64,000 nucleotides of DNA from Nemopilema nomurai (lineage: Eukaryota; Cnidaria; Scyphozoa; Rhizostomeae; Rhizostomatidae): assembly GCA_003864495.1 (NCBI GenBank), contig ML133379.1, positions 62,001 through 126,000 of the forward strand. The letters are read 5' to 3'. This document shows positions 1 to 11,623 of the stretch, one piece after another. The position numbers and the translations under genes are program-made. The notes below the pieces were generated by a model, which ran no database searches, had not been told where the DNA came from, and was given only the letters and a program-made list of their open reading frames with translations. Position 1 is the stretch's first letter, and every line of letters begins with the position of its first letter.

Positions 1-6
1 CAAAAT

Positions 7-500
7 TTGGCCGCACCGGCTCAAACAACTGACCGCCCTCAAGCAGGTATGTCTCTGATCTCGGGGGAAGGTGGGCCTGGTGTCCACCCTGCCACGCTCG
101 AAGCTGGGTTTACCCTAGGTATAAATAAGGGTCCCTTACAATCTGCATCACGGAATTGTGTTCCGGCATCTCAACAACCAACTGTTGTCTCAGAGTACAT
201 GTTGGAAGAGCTCCGTTTTAGGTCCATTGCAGGTCCGTTTTCAGGTCCCCCAATTTCTGGACTTCAGCTAAATCGCTTTGGGGTACTTCCGAGGTCTACC
301 CCAGGGAAGTTCCGTCTGATTACAGATTTGTCCTCCCCCCCCCGCTCTAGTGTTAATGACCTTATCCCAGATAGGGAAGCCGCCGTCTCCTACACTGGAA
401 TCCCAGAAGCCATTGCAGCCATAGTTAAAGTGGGTAGGGGTGCTTTGCTGGCGAAATTTGATATCTCACGGGCTTATCGTCTTTTACCTGTGCACCCTGT
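7..500 (+). pseudogene. DIRS-like retrotransposon reverse transcriptase fragment
   Basis: An open frame of about 165 residues carries the N-terminal half of a reverse transcriptase. It has a KFRLITDLSSP block near residue 100, a GIPEAIAAIV block near 130, and LAKFDISRAYRLLPVHP near 150, which corresponds to RT motif A with its first catalytic aspartate. This wording is typical of DIRS/Ngaro-type YR retrotransposons, which copy RNA into DNA and integrate with a tyrosine recombinase. Motifs B and C (YxDD) are absent, because after LLPVHP the sequence jumps into recombinase-like sequence in another frame. The copy is therefore internally deleted and dead. The 5' part lies outside the window. Family assignment rests on remembered motif similarity. 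Confidence 0.7.
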
Positions 501-690
501 CTTTAGCTCCCTCAACTAGGAGAACCTATGTCTCCGCACAGTCTCAATTCCTGCGCTTGTGCATCAAAAACGGGTGCTTAGCAAACAATGGTACGCCTTG
601 CCCAGCTTCCGAACTAACATTACGTAGGTTGGATGAATTTTGTATATATGGTTTATTGGCCTTTTCATTCATAATGCGAATTTTCTCGTA
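500..690 (+). pseudogene. DIRS-like tyrosine recombinase N-terminal fragment
   Basis: In the frame that starts at 440, the peptide from about base 497 reads LSLAPSTRRTYVSAQSQFL, followed by LCIKNGC and a PASELTLRRLDEF stretch. This is the SAM-like N-terminal domain of DIRS tyrosine recombinases, where the SxxTxRxYxxA/SxxxF pattern is characteristic. It directly follows the RT fragment in a different frame, as expected from an internal deletion that joined RT to the recombinase. The catalytic R-H-R-Y part is missing, and the frame ends at 691 after about 60 recombinase-like residues. It cannot act as an integrase. Confidence 0.6.
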
Positions 691-710
691 ACCAGAGCAG
701 TCAAGTTGTA

Positions 711-3700
711 TTGATCTTGGTGAAAATGAATCAAATCGCAGGGATTGACTACCTTTTCGGAGTTTCGCGTATTTTTGCGCTCTCTTCTGCCCAGGGCCGA
801 TTAACTCACGAGCAACGTCTTGGTTTGAAGAAAGATGGGAGACCTTGTCCCAAAATTGAAATTAAAAACCGTGACAGTGAGACCGTTTACAATAATTTTT
901 TACGGATGTGTGGCGATGCAGAAAAGAACACTTATTTTTGCTGGCCTTGTTTGGTCATGGGTGATCTGTCCAAGGTATGGGTACATTTCATTTATTTTCT
1001 AAATGCTTTTTATAATAGAGGAAAATGAAGCAATTTACAACTGTCTACTTTCCAGGATACATTCTTAGTGTAAATGCTCATCAAGGTTGTTCTATATGAT
1101 ACTATATTGTTTGATAATAGATGATAAAAGCGTCTAGAAACCCGCATCACTAGATTCTCCTTTCTAGTACTTTCGTGAAGAGAGCGGCCACCCACTGGTG
1201 GGGCTCGGTGCCGCATAAGATTAACTTCCCATATTATCAACGTGCCTCTCCTTATGGCCTTTGACAGCAACCGACAAAACACTGCATTTTCAAACAAGTG
1301 CTGCCTGCCCTAAGCGTAATCATAAACTTTTCATAAACAAAAAGTTGGTATGATACTACAGTTTAAACTCTCATAGCTCTCATTGGGGGCAAACGTTTTT
1401 TCAGTGACTGGAGGCTCGATAATCAATTGATTGAAACAAAAAATCTACAAACTATAAAACTGAGCTATCAATCAGGGTCTTGTTTTCGGCTGAAGATTCC
1501 GGGACAGGATTATGCAATTTTCCGGCACAAGTATGGCGATTGAAGACATGTTTTTAGAATTTTATTCCAGTACAGGGTGTTTTAATAAATTTAATAAGGA
1601 CAATTTAATAAAGTTTATTACAAAATTTTCATTGACCTACGATCCCTTTTTTTCTAGATGAAAGCAACATCTTTTGCACGAAAAAGTGGTTTTCAGTCTT
1701 CTGGAGACAACCTTTGGAATCTTTCGAAGCGCCATGAGAAAACTCAAATGCACATCATCAACCACACTGCCTACCAACTTTTAGGAAATGTTGACGTTTC
1801 TTGTGCATTGGATGAAGCAAGACGTAGACAGGTACAGCAACACAACAAAAATGCGTCAAGATATTCAAGAATACTAAAGTACCACATTTCTTTAGCTGCG
1901 TTTCTCTCAGCACAAGGCCTTGCATTTCGAGCACATGACGAATCAAAGTTATCATCCAATAGAGGAAACTTCATCGAGCTGCTTGACCTCATCGCCAATT
2001 ATTGCAGTGATTTGCGAGATTTTCTTAACGAAGAAAAGATCACGTATACGTCACACGAGCCACAGAATGATTTGATAGAGTGCGTGTTCCAAGAGGTAAA
2101 AGAGGAAATTCAGCGGAGAATCGACAATTCCCAATTTTTGACTGTCATGATGGATGAAACCAGCGATGTTAGCAGGGTGGAGCAGTCAGCTGTTTCAGTA
2201 CGCCTAATCAACGAAGGAGAGGTAGAGGAACACCTTTTGGGAATAATTGAATGTTCCAAAGATACAACTGCAAATACATTGTCATTGATTCTTCTCAAGA
2301 AATTGGAAGAATATAAGATCACGCCACAAAACGGGGGAAAAAGCTCATCGGGCAGTCCTATGACGGTGCCGCTACGATGTCAGGTGAATTAAATGGTGTC
2401 CAAAAGCAGGTTCAAGATAGATTTCCTGCTGCATATTACAACCACTGTGTTGCTCACAGGATATCACTTTGTGCCTCACAATCAGCAAAAAAAATTCCAA
2501 AAGTTGCCAAATTTTTCGACACTGTTGATAAACTTATACGTTTTTTTAGAAACAGCCCAAAGCGAACGTCTCAACTTGGCCATAGTCTACCGAAACCTGG
2601 GGATACACGTTGGTTATCGCGTGATGCAGCGATTGGGGTCATTGATTCATTGAATGAAACAATCGGAGCAGTGCTGTATGAAATGGCCAATGATAAAGAT
2701 GACAAAACGGAGACACAAGTCACTGCTCGAGGGCTCTGTTTGCAAATTCAGCACATCGAATTCGTATTTCTTTTGAAATATACCGAAAGATTTTTGCCCA
2801 CTGTGCCCCAATAATAACAGTCATGCAAAATCCGACCCTTGACGCAGTGCAATTGTCATCAATGCTGGAAGATCTTCAGATATTTTGCTGAATTTGGATT
2901 GCAACCAGATTTGGGAGGATGCAATGCTCCTGGATCCTGAGATGCCTGCAGTTCGCCAACGAAATGGATGGAGAGGAGTCGAGGAAGCAGTAGATTCAAC
3001 AGGTAGTTGGAAGAGAAATTTACTGGCAATTTCCTCAGAAATTGCACAAAAGTTCTTGGAACAATTGCTTTGGCGATTTGAAAATCTCACAAGATTCAAA
3101 TGGATGGATTTAATCCACCCTTCAAAATTTGACGAGAGGAAAAGGATGCCACCAGCTAAGCAAAAAGAACTTATATGTAAAGCCAAAGAAGTTTATCCAT
3201 TCACAGTACCTGATGCTTTAGCGCTTGAACATAACCTAAGCGTGCTTTACGATAACAACGAAATAAAAATTCTGCTAGATAAAATCGTAAGGGAAAGAGA
3301 TGAGCTGGCAGCTAAGAAAAGAGAGAGACGGCGTAAAACGAAGCAAGCAAATGAGGAGCCGAATGAAAACAAAGAGACTGACAGAAGCACAGTAGAAGTT
3401 GAGGATTCATTTGAAAGGGAAACAGGAGGAGGAGTCGAAGAGGAAAATATAAAGAAGGGAAAGCCAAATGTTCAAGACTTGCTAAAAGTGATTAAAACAG
3501 CTGGTCTCGAAGAAGCATTACCTAAGGCTTTGATTTTGCTGGAACTGGCTGCCGCAACACCACTTACCAGTGTTCACTGCGAAAGAGTGTTCAGCAGAAT
3601 GAAGAAAGTTGTGTCACCGAGCAGATCAACGATGTTACAAGCAAGAAAAGAGAAGCTAATCTTTCTCCAAGTGGAACAAGCCATTGTTCGATCACTTTCA

Positions 3701-3784
3701 GAGCAACCAACTTTTAAGGATAATGTTGTAAATAGGTTTAAGTCTTTTAATCAGCGTCGTTTAGAAAGATTTTCAAATAAATGA
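711..3784 (+). pseudogene. hAT-family transposase, ZMYM1/DUF4371 type, frameshifted
   Basis: Exon 1 (711-974) ends in an N-terminal zinc-finger-like part (NNFLRMC...YFCWPCLVMG). A GT at 975 and TTTCTAG at 1651-1657 bound a phase-0 intron of 683 bp, and the next exon resumes in frame at 1658 with the WNLSKRHEKTQMH half of a TTF-type zinc finger. Next come DUF4371-like sequence (FLTVMMDETSDVS, 2130-2175), then YDGAATMSGELNGVQ and NHCVAHRISL around 2360-2470, and a C-terminal hAT dimerisation region (LAAATPLTSVHCERVFSRMKK) near 3540-3610. The frame shifts near the G/A homopolymers at 2332-2342, stops at 2812-2817, and shifts again near 2880. Hence it is a decayed DNA transposase, though domesticated ZMYM-like genes have the same architecture. 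I found no clear terminal repeats. Confidence 0.8.
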
Positions 3785-4079
3785 GATTTTAGTTTTACGT
3801 GGCATCATTTGCAAAAAAACTTTTCCATTATGTTTAAAAAAAGAGTGCTTGCAGTTTCCTCATGCTCTATGTGTCTTGACTACAGATTTCTACACACACA
3901 AATTTATTGGGAAATACATTTAACTTGTCTTTTAGATACGAATTAGGACAATATTCGTTTCAAAGCAAAAAGCTTTCCAAGGAGCTACATCGCCCCCCCC
4001 CAGCCCCCCCCTCCCCCACCATAACACCAGCTGGTCTGTTTTAAAAAAATGTTCATATAGCTAACAATGCTTTTACCAG

Positions 4080-4376
4080 CACCATCTGATTTTGCGTGCC
4101 AGCCGCCACTGACGTTGAAATATGTTTTTCTTCGAATGGAAAGATGTTTGTAAAGGCCTATTATCGCGGAAGCACTGTCTGGTCTTTGTGGCCAAAAATA
4201 TTTCAATTCAAACACGAAGAATACCCAAATCTTTGCCTCTGTGCAGAGATTATTTTTCAATAAGTGGCTCGAATTCTACAGTAGAGAGAGCATTTGGTAC
4301 ACTACGCTTGATGCTATCAGATAGGAGGATGTGTTTATTGCAATGGAGACTGAGATGCTATTATGAATTTACGTAA
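4080..4376 (+). pseudogene. hAT transposase C-terminal fragment (second family)
   Basis: The stretch KYFN..., EEYPNLCLC and then FSISGSNSTVERAFGTLRLMLSDRRM (4250-4330, spread over two frames) matches the hAT C-terminal dimerisation motif, in which a serine-rich turn is followed by ERxFSxL and LSxRR. It is shorter and distinct from the motif ending at 3,610, so it comes from another hAT lineage. The sequence upstream changes frame, and nothing else of the transposase is recognisable. A G/C-only homopolymer tract (3991-4018) lies just upstream. I treat it as a relic. Confidence 0.5.
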
Positions 4377-6204
4377 ACAATAAAAGCTGCACTGCCAAAG
4401 AAAGAGAAGAAATTATGGTCTCATAGCAACTTTCAACTTAATTGAACGCTATATCAGAAAATTTGTCAATCCAGCATGGTTTCAAACATAACTGAACCTT
4501 CACAGTATAAGGTTTTTTTATTATTTTATCCATTTAGCCTGTTTTTTATTTTAAAAAAAATTGGGTCTTCATAGATTGAAGCAGTCAAAAAACACATTCT
4601 TGTTTTTAACTTCAATTTATTTCTAAACAGTGATGAGAAATGTTCTTTGTCAAGTAAATTTCATCTCAGACTAACAGTGACAAAAAATCTAAAATTCAGG
4701 CAAAAAATCTTTAGTGCCGTTTTGTCACAAAATTTCACCCTCTGCTATCCGGAAATGAATTTTGTACTGTCACTGTACCATTTTTGAAGGGGATGATGTA
4801 AAGAGGGTATGAAATAGCCTGTGGTGACTTCCTTATGACGAAGACTGTTTAGCCATCATCAGATGAATCAAAGGAATCTTCCGAACCAGACACAACAGCA
4901 ACAACTTCCTCCCCTATTCATACTAATTGCACCTTTTTTCTACCAGGACACTTTAGAGAGTGCAAAGGATCTGGTAATTTTTTTCCTTATTACTGCATGA
5001 ACGATTAAGAAATCCGCCTGTCTTATCTGAGCACTTGTCAAGTCTGTTCAAGAAAATTGTTACATAATGAAATGTTTGTTATGTAACCATATCGATATTT
5101 ATTGGAAATTTTTGTAGATTTAGCAATGCAAAAAAACATCTTTTATAAATATATAGAGCAATTATAAATATAGCAGCTACACCACATATATGGCCATATA
5201 TGGCCATTTATTTGCAGGGGAAAGTTTGGCCAACATCTGTGAGATCAAATGTGTGAATAGACCCCATTGCTGATGTTAACTCTGTACTATAGGACAAAAA
5301 TTCAATACACTTGATTTCTAGTACACAAACGAATAGAAATAGCAGATTTATTTACTAATTGCCTTGGAATGAGGTTTTCTTTTTCGTGCTTGTTGCTTGG
5401 CAGTTTTTAATTTGAATTGATATGAAGAGAGTGTGTATTTTGTTTGCGATTTCTACCTTTCGCTATTTATTTAGAATTAAAACGATGATTTTTAATGAGT
5501 TTTGTCTACTTGCTCCCGTAGCTACGGAGGAGCCACACATCAAGCTAACATAAAAGAAAAAACATTTGATTTATACTGCTGAAATTACCGTATTTGAATC
5601 AAAAAAGCATCTAAAACGTAGATTGGAGCATGCCAAATCCGATTCCGGGTTTTTTTTTAAATATCAGTCCAATTTTTGGAGTTATTAACGATTTTCCTAT
5701 ATGACCCTGATTTTCCTATTTGACCACGTTGCCTGTTTGGCCGGAAGCGCTACCAACAGGGTTGGAGGGGGTTTTGGAATCGCTGGAGCCTTGCTGCCCA
5801 CACAAGCAGGGAGGTTTCTTTCATTAAAATCGAGCAAATGAAAACAGTGCCTGCATGATTTAATAACTGCTGGAAGAAAAGCTTGCGAAAGAGTTCGGAA
5901 TTCACAACATAACAAAGTTAATTGCTCACGTGCTCGTCCTTTTGCCCTCTCTGGCGAACAGGCCCTCGGTACCAGGAAATCGTAGGCATAAATGATACTC
6001 GGAATGATGTCTTGTTTCTCAAAAACTCAGGATATCATCCACAAAATACCTGTTCTGTGTCGTTGCGTTTTGTAATGTGTCTTTGGATGGGAGAAATGTA
6101 GTTTACCGAAGACGGACGAAGGTATGGCAGAATTGCGGCTACTTTCTCAAAGCTGCACGATCCGTTGTCGCAGCGTGTCTTCTGCGCAGTCGCACAAAGT
6201 GGTC
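4377..6204. other. AT-rich intergenic DNA, nothing recognised
   Basis: About 1.8 kb of AT-rich sequence with no convincing coding region, RNA gene or terminal repeat. Open frames here (for example 5697-5915 on the minus strand) have no recognisable domain and look like chance. Confidence 0.6.
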
Positions 6205-6340
6205 CCCAATGGATTTGTGCCCAAGCTTTTGAGAGGTCCGAGAGGTCCCACAGGCCCAATAGGATTTGTGCCCAAGCTTTGGAGAGATCCCACAGGCCCA
6301 ATAGGATTTGTGCCCAAGCTTTGGAGAGGTCCCACAGGCC
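6205..6340. repeat. 42-bp minisatellite, about 3 copies
   Basis: The phrase CCCAATAGGATTTGTGCCCA followed by AGCTTTGGAGAGGTCCCACAGG repeats at a 42-bp period. The first copy is slightly longer and diverged (extra GTCCGAGAG). Because 42 is a multiple of three, several reading frames stay open on both strands, which makes spurious ORFs at 6035-6378. Confidence 0.85.
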
Positions 6341-6801
6341 CTATTGACCATGAAGGTGTTAACAAGAAGAGTATCTAATTGAAAAGAATTTCATTTCCAT
6401 TTAATTTTTCAACACCGAGTCAGTTTAAAATTATAAAATATTCCATTGAGGAACTTGCTAACTCATAGGACAGCGTATCGAGATTTTAAGCTTAAATCGC
6501 CCTCAATTTCAAAAACTATGGGAAAGACAGCGGCCGTGTAATGTACCCCCAATATTTTCCCTAAACCCCGAGTAAAACGGCCAACGAAGCAAGTTTCTCG
6601 TGTCAGTTTTTTCGGACTTGGCAAGTAGGAAGGTGTTATAAATTGTTTGATGCAGCGGTCGCTTGGCCCAATACCTCGCTGTCAAGCGTTCCTTGGAGGG
6701 TGTTAACATTAACGAGTTGTCAATTTGATTGATTGCTGCCTCTGGGCACCATCAAACTATATGGGACGTGCACTCGATCTTGCTTTTTGGAAGTAACTTA
6801 A

Positions 6802-9100
6802 AGTGCATATGACACGAAAATTTTTATTTCACCGTCTGACTAAATCGAGTACGCTGATTACGAAAATAACCTTAAAATTTTCGAAAGACGTGTACTTTCG
6901 TAGTTACAGCTGTTTCAAAGTCGATTTTTTGCTTCAAAATGTGTCATAAGGGATTGGGTCGAGTTTGACAGGAAGTGACGTAAAGTAGTTGTGTTAGTGA
7001 AAAGTTTAGATTGCTTCCTAACAAGAAACAGTACGGCGGAATTTTACTTGCGACCATGTAATCGTGTCGGACAGCGAATGTTGGAGCTCGATGGCTTCAG
7101 TTTTCGAAGAAAGTGAACAAGAAGAGCTTATAGGTGCTTCTGGTGGGCTTTTTTACCATACCAGAACGAACAATCGTTTCGTCTGGGGAAATTCGGACGC
7201 GGAGCCAGGCGAAGCTGGCACGGCAATCGAAAGAGACCAGGCAGAAGATGAGGATACGGCCTTCCCAACTGCTTATCGACGGCGAGGAATTATTCCTCTG
7301 AATGAATGGTGAGTAGGATAAATCGTCATTGAGTTTTAAAGTTAGAAATTCCGTATTCGCTTTGCATCGTGGCTGTTTTCAGGTACCATAGCCTGATAAA
7401 AGTTTTCCAAAAGAGGCCTAGCCTAGGCTGATGAGTTTTGTGGGCAAAGTTAAAATATGACTTGCCAAAACGAAAACGGCCAGGGGTTGGTTTATATTTT
7501 GATTGTTATTAATTCTTAGGTGTGTGTGGTAAGTGTCAAACTGGGCTTCTTGTTGGTGCAAGGGAGTACCGATGCTGCCAAGGAAGTCCATGGGAAGCTT
7601 GTACTGCGGCGTATCGGAAGCTTGTTTTTGAGGGCATCACGGACCGGGTGTACATTGAATCCAAAAATCACGCTCTTTTTGGTCAGGCTCTCAAGTTGAA
7701 CGAGTCGCTTATCTGGCTTTCTGTTTACTTTTGCAGTTGAAGTGGATGCAACATCGGATAAACTTGTCGCCTCAGTAGTCGATGGTCTCTCATCAATGTT
7801 TGTTCCTTTTATGAGCTGTGGAGGATATTTCGTACTGGTTTTTAACAAATACTTGTGAATCACGTTTAACTAACAATAAACTTTGAAATGTGAAAGCTAT
7901 AAAATGAAAATAATAAAGAGAAATAATTAAATATGTACACATGTTTTGTTTTTGTTAATCAATTTTCTCGCTTGAATTTTGCATCTGTACCCCAAGAAAG
8001 TTTTAATTAAATATTTTAAACATTACAGGAGATATTGAATTAGTTTGATTATGTATTGCAATTATTTTAGAAAGTTATCAAACTAACTGAAAAATTAACA
8101 TCAGGGATGTTTTAATGTACAAAAATGCTGACATTGACATTGGTGAGGCAAGGAGTGCCTAATGTAGTAGATTGTCCAGTTACCAGGAACTTGTAGTATC
8201 TGTCAAGGCCATCAGAAGCAGGAGTCTGGAGCCCCCAATACTATATATGCCTTAAAATAGTGTACTGGCGGGAAGCAATACAATAGGCAGACCCCCCCCA
8301 AATGAATTTCGTTCTGACGACACTGCCTGGTTTGTTATGAAATCTCCGACTGCCCTTTATGTGAATGTTCAATTTGGATTTTCCAAATATCGTCCAAAAT
8401 TTTTCTTGGATACACATAAATAGTTTGTAAAAAAACTCTCTACGAAGGGAGTTCACAACGACACTGGTACAGGAATGAAGCACTGCGCATTCACATAAAA
8501 GTATTATGTGGGTGCCCCCGGGTTTATGTGGCATCATCGACAACGTACTTCAGGTGTTAAACAATAGGAATTTGATAGGCAGTTATCCAAAACAATATCA
8601 AACATATTACTCACCATGAGCTTTTGACGCTTGCCAAGCTCTTCGTCTTGTTTTGGTTTGCGGACTGAAGGTGCAGCATCTCATCAAAGGAATGTTCTGG
8701 TGTTTCTGGTGTCAAAAACAGGTATCGAGGAGAACTTCAAAACTTGTGCAAAGTTAAACAATGCATCGAGCTTCTGTTGGTGCAGCAGTTTTCAGACATT
8801 GCTTGAGTAATAATAATGCAAAAAACTCCTCTGGGGGAGAACAGTTGTGCCATCACATAGTCAAACCATACAGCAGCTCAGTTCTATTTGAACGATACAC
8901 AACCACTTTACGTCACAGAGGTCATGTGACCGCCTGCCCGACCGCGTTTTTCTTATGACACATTTTGGCCAAAGTGAGTGTCAGAAAACCCTGATTTTCG
9001 AGAAAAGTACGTCGAAAATGAAAAATCGAAGTTCACCATCGTTACCAGCGATGTTTAGTTGATAGTTTAAGCGAATAAAATTTTTCGTGTCATATGCACT
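6802..9100. mobile_element. TTAA-flanked DNA transposon with short inverted termini
   Basis: The left end AGTGCATATGACACGAAAA (from 6802) is matched inverted at the right end (TTTTTCGTGTCATATGCACT, ending 9100). Both are flanked by TTAA (6798-6801 and 9101-9104), the target duplication of piggyBac and Kolobok transposons. The element spans 2.3 kb and contains the P2X7-tail-like gene fragment but no recognisable transposase. It is likely a non-autonomous element or a gene-capturing derivative. A family call would need transposase sequence from a full-length relative. Confidence 0.7.
7064..7738 (+). pseudogene. P2X7 C-terminal-like zinc-motif gene fragment, two putative exons
   Basis: The first open stretch (about 7064-7308) is acidic and ends in RRRGIIPLNEW at a consensus donor (TG|GTGAGT at 7309). 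A second stretch after an acceptor AG at 7518-7519 encodes VCGKCQTG, then YRCCQG and a C-containing segment (SPWEACTAAYRKLVFEGI). The W-C-x-C-G-x-C ... C-C arrangement resembles the intracellular ballast/zinc domain of P2X7 receptors, which also occurs without the channel in many invertebrate multicopy genes. Joining the two exons at the visible splice sites does not keep frame: a two-base loss in the TG run at 7520-7529 would explain this. The true start is unclear. The gene lies wholly inside the TTAA-flanked element. Confidence 0.45.
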
Positions 9101-9104
9101 TTAA

Positions 9105-9427
9105 GTCCATATAATAGGGAGGAAAAAATCTTTTCTCACTCAAAAATGCTAGCAATTCAAATACAAATGCAAAAGGCCTATATTTTAGTGCATTGCAAAC
9201 TTTGGTTACCATGCATACAGCTAATTAGATAATACATACACAAAAAGCGGATTAACGGGAACTATTTTTGCATGGTTAAAATCATTTGATATTTAGGTTA
9301 ACGATAGACCATGCCACTCAAATAGAACATATTCCAGTTAAACTTTGAAGACAGCTTTCACCATGGATAGACAATATTTTGGTACAACAGAAGACTAGCC
9401 CCCAAAACCCGGCTACGCGGGCTTAAC
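9105..9427. other. Intergenic DNA, nothing recognised
   Basis: AT-rich sequence between two transposons. I see no gene, repeat or terminus in it. Confidence 0.5.
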
Positions 9428-9435
9428 CCCTTCTG

Positions 9436-10870
9436 CAGGGGCGTAACTAGCATTTTCTTTGGGGGATTTATATAAGATCTTGCCCGACATTTTCGCCACT
9501 GCCCGACTAAAATGTTTTGAGATCTGTTTTGGGAGAAGCCTTCGCGATGTTCCTTCCGTATTTTAAAACCGTTATGAAATTTGTTGTAGTTGTATTTTTA
9601 TCTATTTTTGTTTCATTTTTCTATTGTCCTTTCAACCATAAGTCAATGCCTTGCTGTTCATATGTCAATCAGTGTTTATTGTAAGATTAATTCACGACTA
9701 GACTGTAATGGCAACGAGGATAAGCGACTAATAACAGCGGATGATTTTATCAAAGTTCCTTCGAACTATTGGGTTTCGTCGTCCAGACACTGGCAAAATT
9801 GTTGCGGCATCCAGGATGGCTAGGCCAATGATGCTGGTGCTGGACTCATTCAGAAAAAAACATGATGAAAAATGTATTACTGGGTCGCAAAGAACCGACG
9901 CCAGTTTTCAAGAGTGGTTAGCTAATAGGTGTTTAGGCTGGTGGAGTCACTCCAAGTAGTGATTTACTCAAAATATTGACGAGGAAAGACCCCAAATATA
10001 ACAGTATTTGAACATGAAATAGAAGAAAACCTACAAATTTGCTGAAAACAGAACCTATTAGGCAGGGCATTTTTAAGGATTTTTGAATGGTGGGGCATTT
10101 TTTAAAGGGCCAACACTTGACCAGAAATGACATAGGAAACGACACATATCTCTTCGGTTTGGCGCTTCAGATTGTGATTCGGGTGGGGGATTCTTGGAGG
10201 GTGGGGGCTTACTCGAGGGTGGGGACTTATTTGTTGACAGTAAGAAACACTACCAGCACTGATGGCTATTATGCTAGAAATGGGCTCAAAACACGAGAAA
10301 CGATGGGATATATTCATTTCAAGGCCCCCAGCCCGAGCATGGTTACAAAATGCAAGGAAACACTAAGATCTTGGCAAATTGAGCAATGAATCGACTTACA
10401 AGGTAGATAAGTGAGAAATATAGTGATATAAAGATTGCTATCGGCATCGATTGAGCCCCCAAATTTGTTACCAGCCTTTTGAAAATGGCCGACATTTCGG
10501 GCAAATGTAGCATTTTTCTCTTCAGTGGAGGGGGAACTCGTAAGGCCCAGTGGGGCAATTTTCCCACCACTCAGTTTGTTAAAAAATGCTATGCTATTAG
10601 GAGAATAAATCATCTTTTGTTGGGAAAAACAGCACCTTTTGTTGGAAAAACGTCACCTTTCGTCAAGCAAAGCATCAGCTTTTTCGGGCAAAGCTGTTTG
10701 ACAAAGCGGGAAATCAACAAATAATTTTTCGATTACTATTTTATTTTGCCCAATAGTTGCGGATTTTCGAACATCTTGTCTGGCGTTTGCCCGACAAAAT
10801 GCCGGTTTTCGATTATTGGGGGGGGGGGTGTCACACCCCACCCCACCCCACCCCAATATTTACGCCCCTG
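9436..10870. mobile_element. Non-autonomous hAT transposon with 8-bp target duplication
   Basis: The element starts CAGGGGCGTAACTAG and ends TTACGCCCCTG, the short inverted termini typical of hAT elements. It is flanked by CCCTTCTG (9428-9435) and CCCTTCTT (10871-10878), a 7-of-8 match to the 8-bp duplication expected of hAT. No transposase is visible. The only longer open stretch (9741-9959) has no domain I know. A G-homopolymer next to CACCCC repeats lies near the right end (10,820-10,855). Related copies, inverted relative to this one, sit in the H2B-H1 spacers of the histone array. Confidence 0.85.
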
Positions 10871-10898
10871 CCCTTCTTTGCAAAAAAATTGCCCCTTA

Positions 10899-11620
10899 AG
10901 CCTGAAATACACGATCAGTTTTTATCAGTTTTTTGACTGACAGTTTTCAGTTTTTCAAAAACTGAAGTCCTTCATACACGATCAGTTTTTTGACTGACAG
11001 TCTTCAGTTTTACAAAAACCGATTGGAATGAGTTCACGTTTTGATTAGATCGGCTCGTTTTACAATGGAGCTTGATCAAGAAACAACTGCTGTTGTTCTG
11101 GCTGCGGCTCTGGTCGTCAAAAAAGGCGAAAATATCGAAAAAAGAAAGCAAGGTCTGTTTGGGTAAAGCCATGGTTGAGTAGGAGAACTAACCTCGGTGT
11201 TTACGACACTCTTCTACAAGAGTTAAGATCGGAGGATGAAGGAGAGTATTGAAAATTTCTGAGAATGACGCCTGAAAATTTTGACGAGTTGTTGGAGCTG
11301 ATTAAGGTGAACATTTCAAAATACGACACAAATATGCGTGATTCTATCCCTGCAAGTATTCAACTAGCAGCCACTGTAAGGTATTTGGCAATCTTGCGCA
11401 AGGGGATTATGGGGGCGCCAGCTTTAAACAATGGAGTCTACATCAATGAATAGAAATTTCATCAGTCAAAAACTGACGAAGTTGGACGTGTTCAACTTCT
11501 TCAGTCAAAAACTGAAGGTCATTAAAGCATCAGTTTTTATCAGTTTTTGCTAAATACACGATCAGTTTTTGACTGAAGACTGAAAACTGTCAGTTAAAAA
11601 CTGATCGTGTATTTCAGGCT
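10899..11620 (+). mobile_element. PIF/Harbinger-type element B, complete, TTA duplication
   Basis: The left terminus AGCCTGAAATACACGATCAG is repeated inverted at the right end (CTGATCGTGTATTTCAGGCT, ending 11620). TTA flanks both ends (10896-10898 and 11621-11623), the 3-bp duplication of PIF/Harbinger elements. The subterminal regions are packed with CAGTTTTT and AAAACTG motifs in both orientations. The interior holds only the start of a transposase, so this is a deletion derivative mobilised in trans. Confidence 0.8.
11065..11453 (+). pseudogene. HARBI1-like transposase N-terminal fragment
   Basis: Across two frames the sequence encodes RSVWVKPWLSRR, LGVYDTLLQELRSEDEGEY, FLRMTPENFDELLELI and IPASIQLAATVRYLA. 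This series (WxxPWL, LxxELRxED, FRMxxxxFDELL, LxxTLRYLA) is the conserved N-terminal region of Harbinger nucleases, upstream of the DDE triad. There is an in-frame stop just before the FLRM block and a frame change near 11,150. The catalytic domain is absent. It serves as the marker that assigns the surrounding element to PIF/Harbinger. Confidence 0.7.
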
Positions 11621-11623
11621 TTA

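Noticed and set aside
6035..6378. Several overlapping open frames on both strands
   Set aside because: Produced by the 42-bp minisatellite, whose period is a multiple of three.
9590..9823. Small open frames inside the hAT element
   Set aside because: No domain recognised; related copies in the array carry indels across them.
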